From an uncultured Parasutterella sp. (GTDB lineage Bacteria; Pseudomonadota; Gammaproteobacteria; Burkholderiales; Burkholderiaceae_F), in the NCBI GenBank assembly GCA_900766055.1, contig CAAFTZ010000154.1, positions 1 through 5,762 of the forward strand: a DNA stretch of 5,762 nt. The letters run 5' to 3'. The translations under genes were made by a program, and so were the position numbers. Shown one piece after another: positions 5,748-5,762 of this stretch. Each line of letters begins with the position of its first letter. Within the stretch, counting starts at the first letter, position 1. The notes under the pieces were generated by a model that was not told the DNA's origin, ran no database searches, and was given only the letters and a program-made list of their open reading frames with translations.

Positions 5748-5755
5748 GAAGAGGA
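5748..5755 (+). promoter_or_regulatory. Possible Shine-Dalgarno sequence of a gene starting beyond the right edge
   Basis: GAAGAGGA at 5748-5755 is a good ribosome-binding match with at least seven bases left before the window ends. A plus-strand gene starting at about 5763 would lie some 60 bases after the regulator and could be co-transcribed with it. The start codon itself is not visible. Confidence 0.3.
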
Positions 5756-5762
5756 TCCGAGC

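Noticed and set aside
1..5762. CRISPR array, insertion sequence or integrase
   Set aside because: No regularly spaced repeats, transposase-like proteins or terminal inverted repeats with target duplications were seen.

Overview
The window looks like a chromosomal stretch from a Gram-negative bacterium of moderate GC content. A gut-type betaproteobacterium of the Sutterella/Parasutterella kind is my tentative guess. The reasons are the style of the GntR/UTRA regulator, a secreted Sel1-repeat protein, a DUF2156 protein, and a tRNA-Ala with a CGC anticodon, which E. coli lacks. No marker gene fixes the taxonomy.

Layout, left to right. (1) Positions 1-174, minus strand: the N-terminal 58 codons of a protein resembling the sodium/glutamate symporter GltS, running off the left edge. 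(2) Positions 286-1206, plus strand: a DUF2156 protein (phosphatidylglycerol lysyltransferase C-terminal-like, GNAT-type fold), divergent from gltS. Its reading frame is open back to 190, but a perfect TATAAT at 225-230 and family alignment favour the start at 286. (3) Positions 1229-2352, minus strand: two consecutive genes I do not recognise, facing the DUF2156 gene tail to tail. A 12-bp perfect inverted repeat sits across the convergent 3' ends. (4) Positions 2353-2768: no intact gene. It holds a possible frameshifted N-terminal remnant of the first unknown gene. (5) Positions 2769-2844, minus strand: tRNA-Ala(CGC) with encoded CCA and the G3:U70 identity pair, preceded by a plausible sigma70 promoter. 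(6) Positions 2918-4354, minus strand: an exported Sel1-repeat protein with a signal peptide and an acidic/Ala-Pro-rich linker. (7) Positions 4355-4971: a 617-bp AT-rich intergenic region with several inverted repeats, ending in a candidate operator. (8) Positions 4972-5700, plus strand: a GntR-family regulator with a UTRA ligand domain. A hairpin and a possible Shine-Dalgarno sequence follow, suggesting that a gene on the same strand starts just past the right edge.

The genes do not form one pathway. There are three separable units: the divergent gltS/DUF2156 pair, the orphan two-gene cassette next to a tRNA, and the divergent Sel1/GntR pair. The cassette at 1229-2562 is the least explained part and the most worth checking. 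Its N-terminal disruption, tRNA neighbour and lack of recognisable homology would fit accessory DNA, but nothing in the sequence proves a function or a mobile origin.
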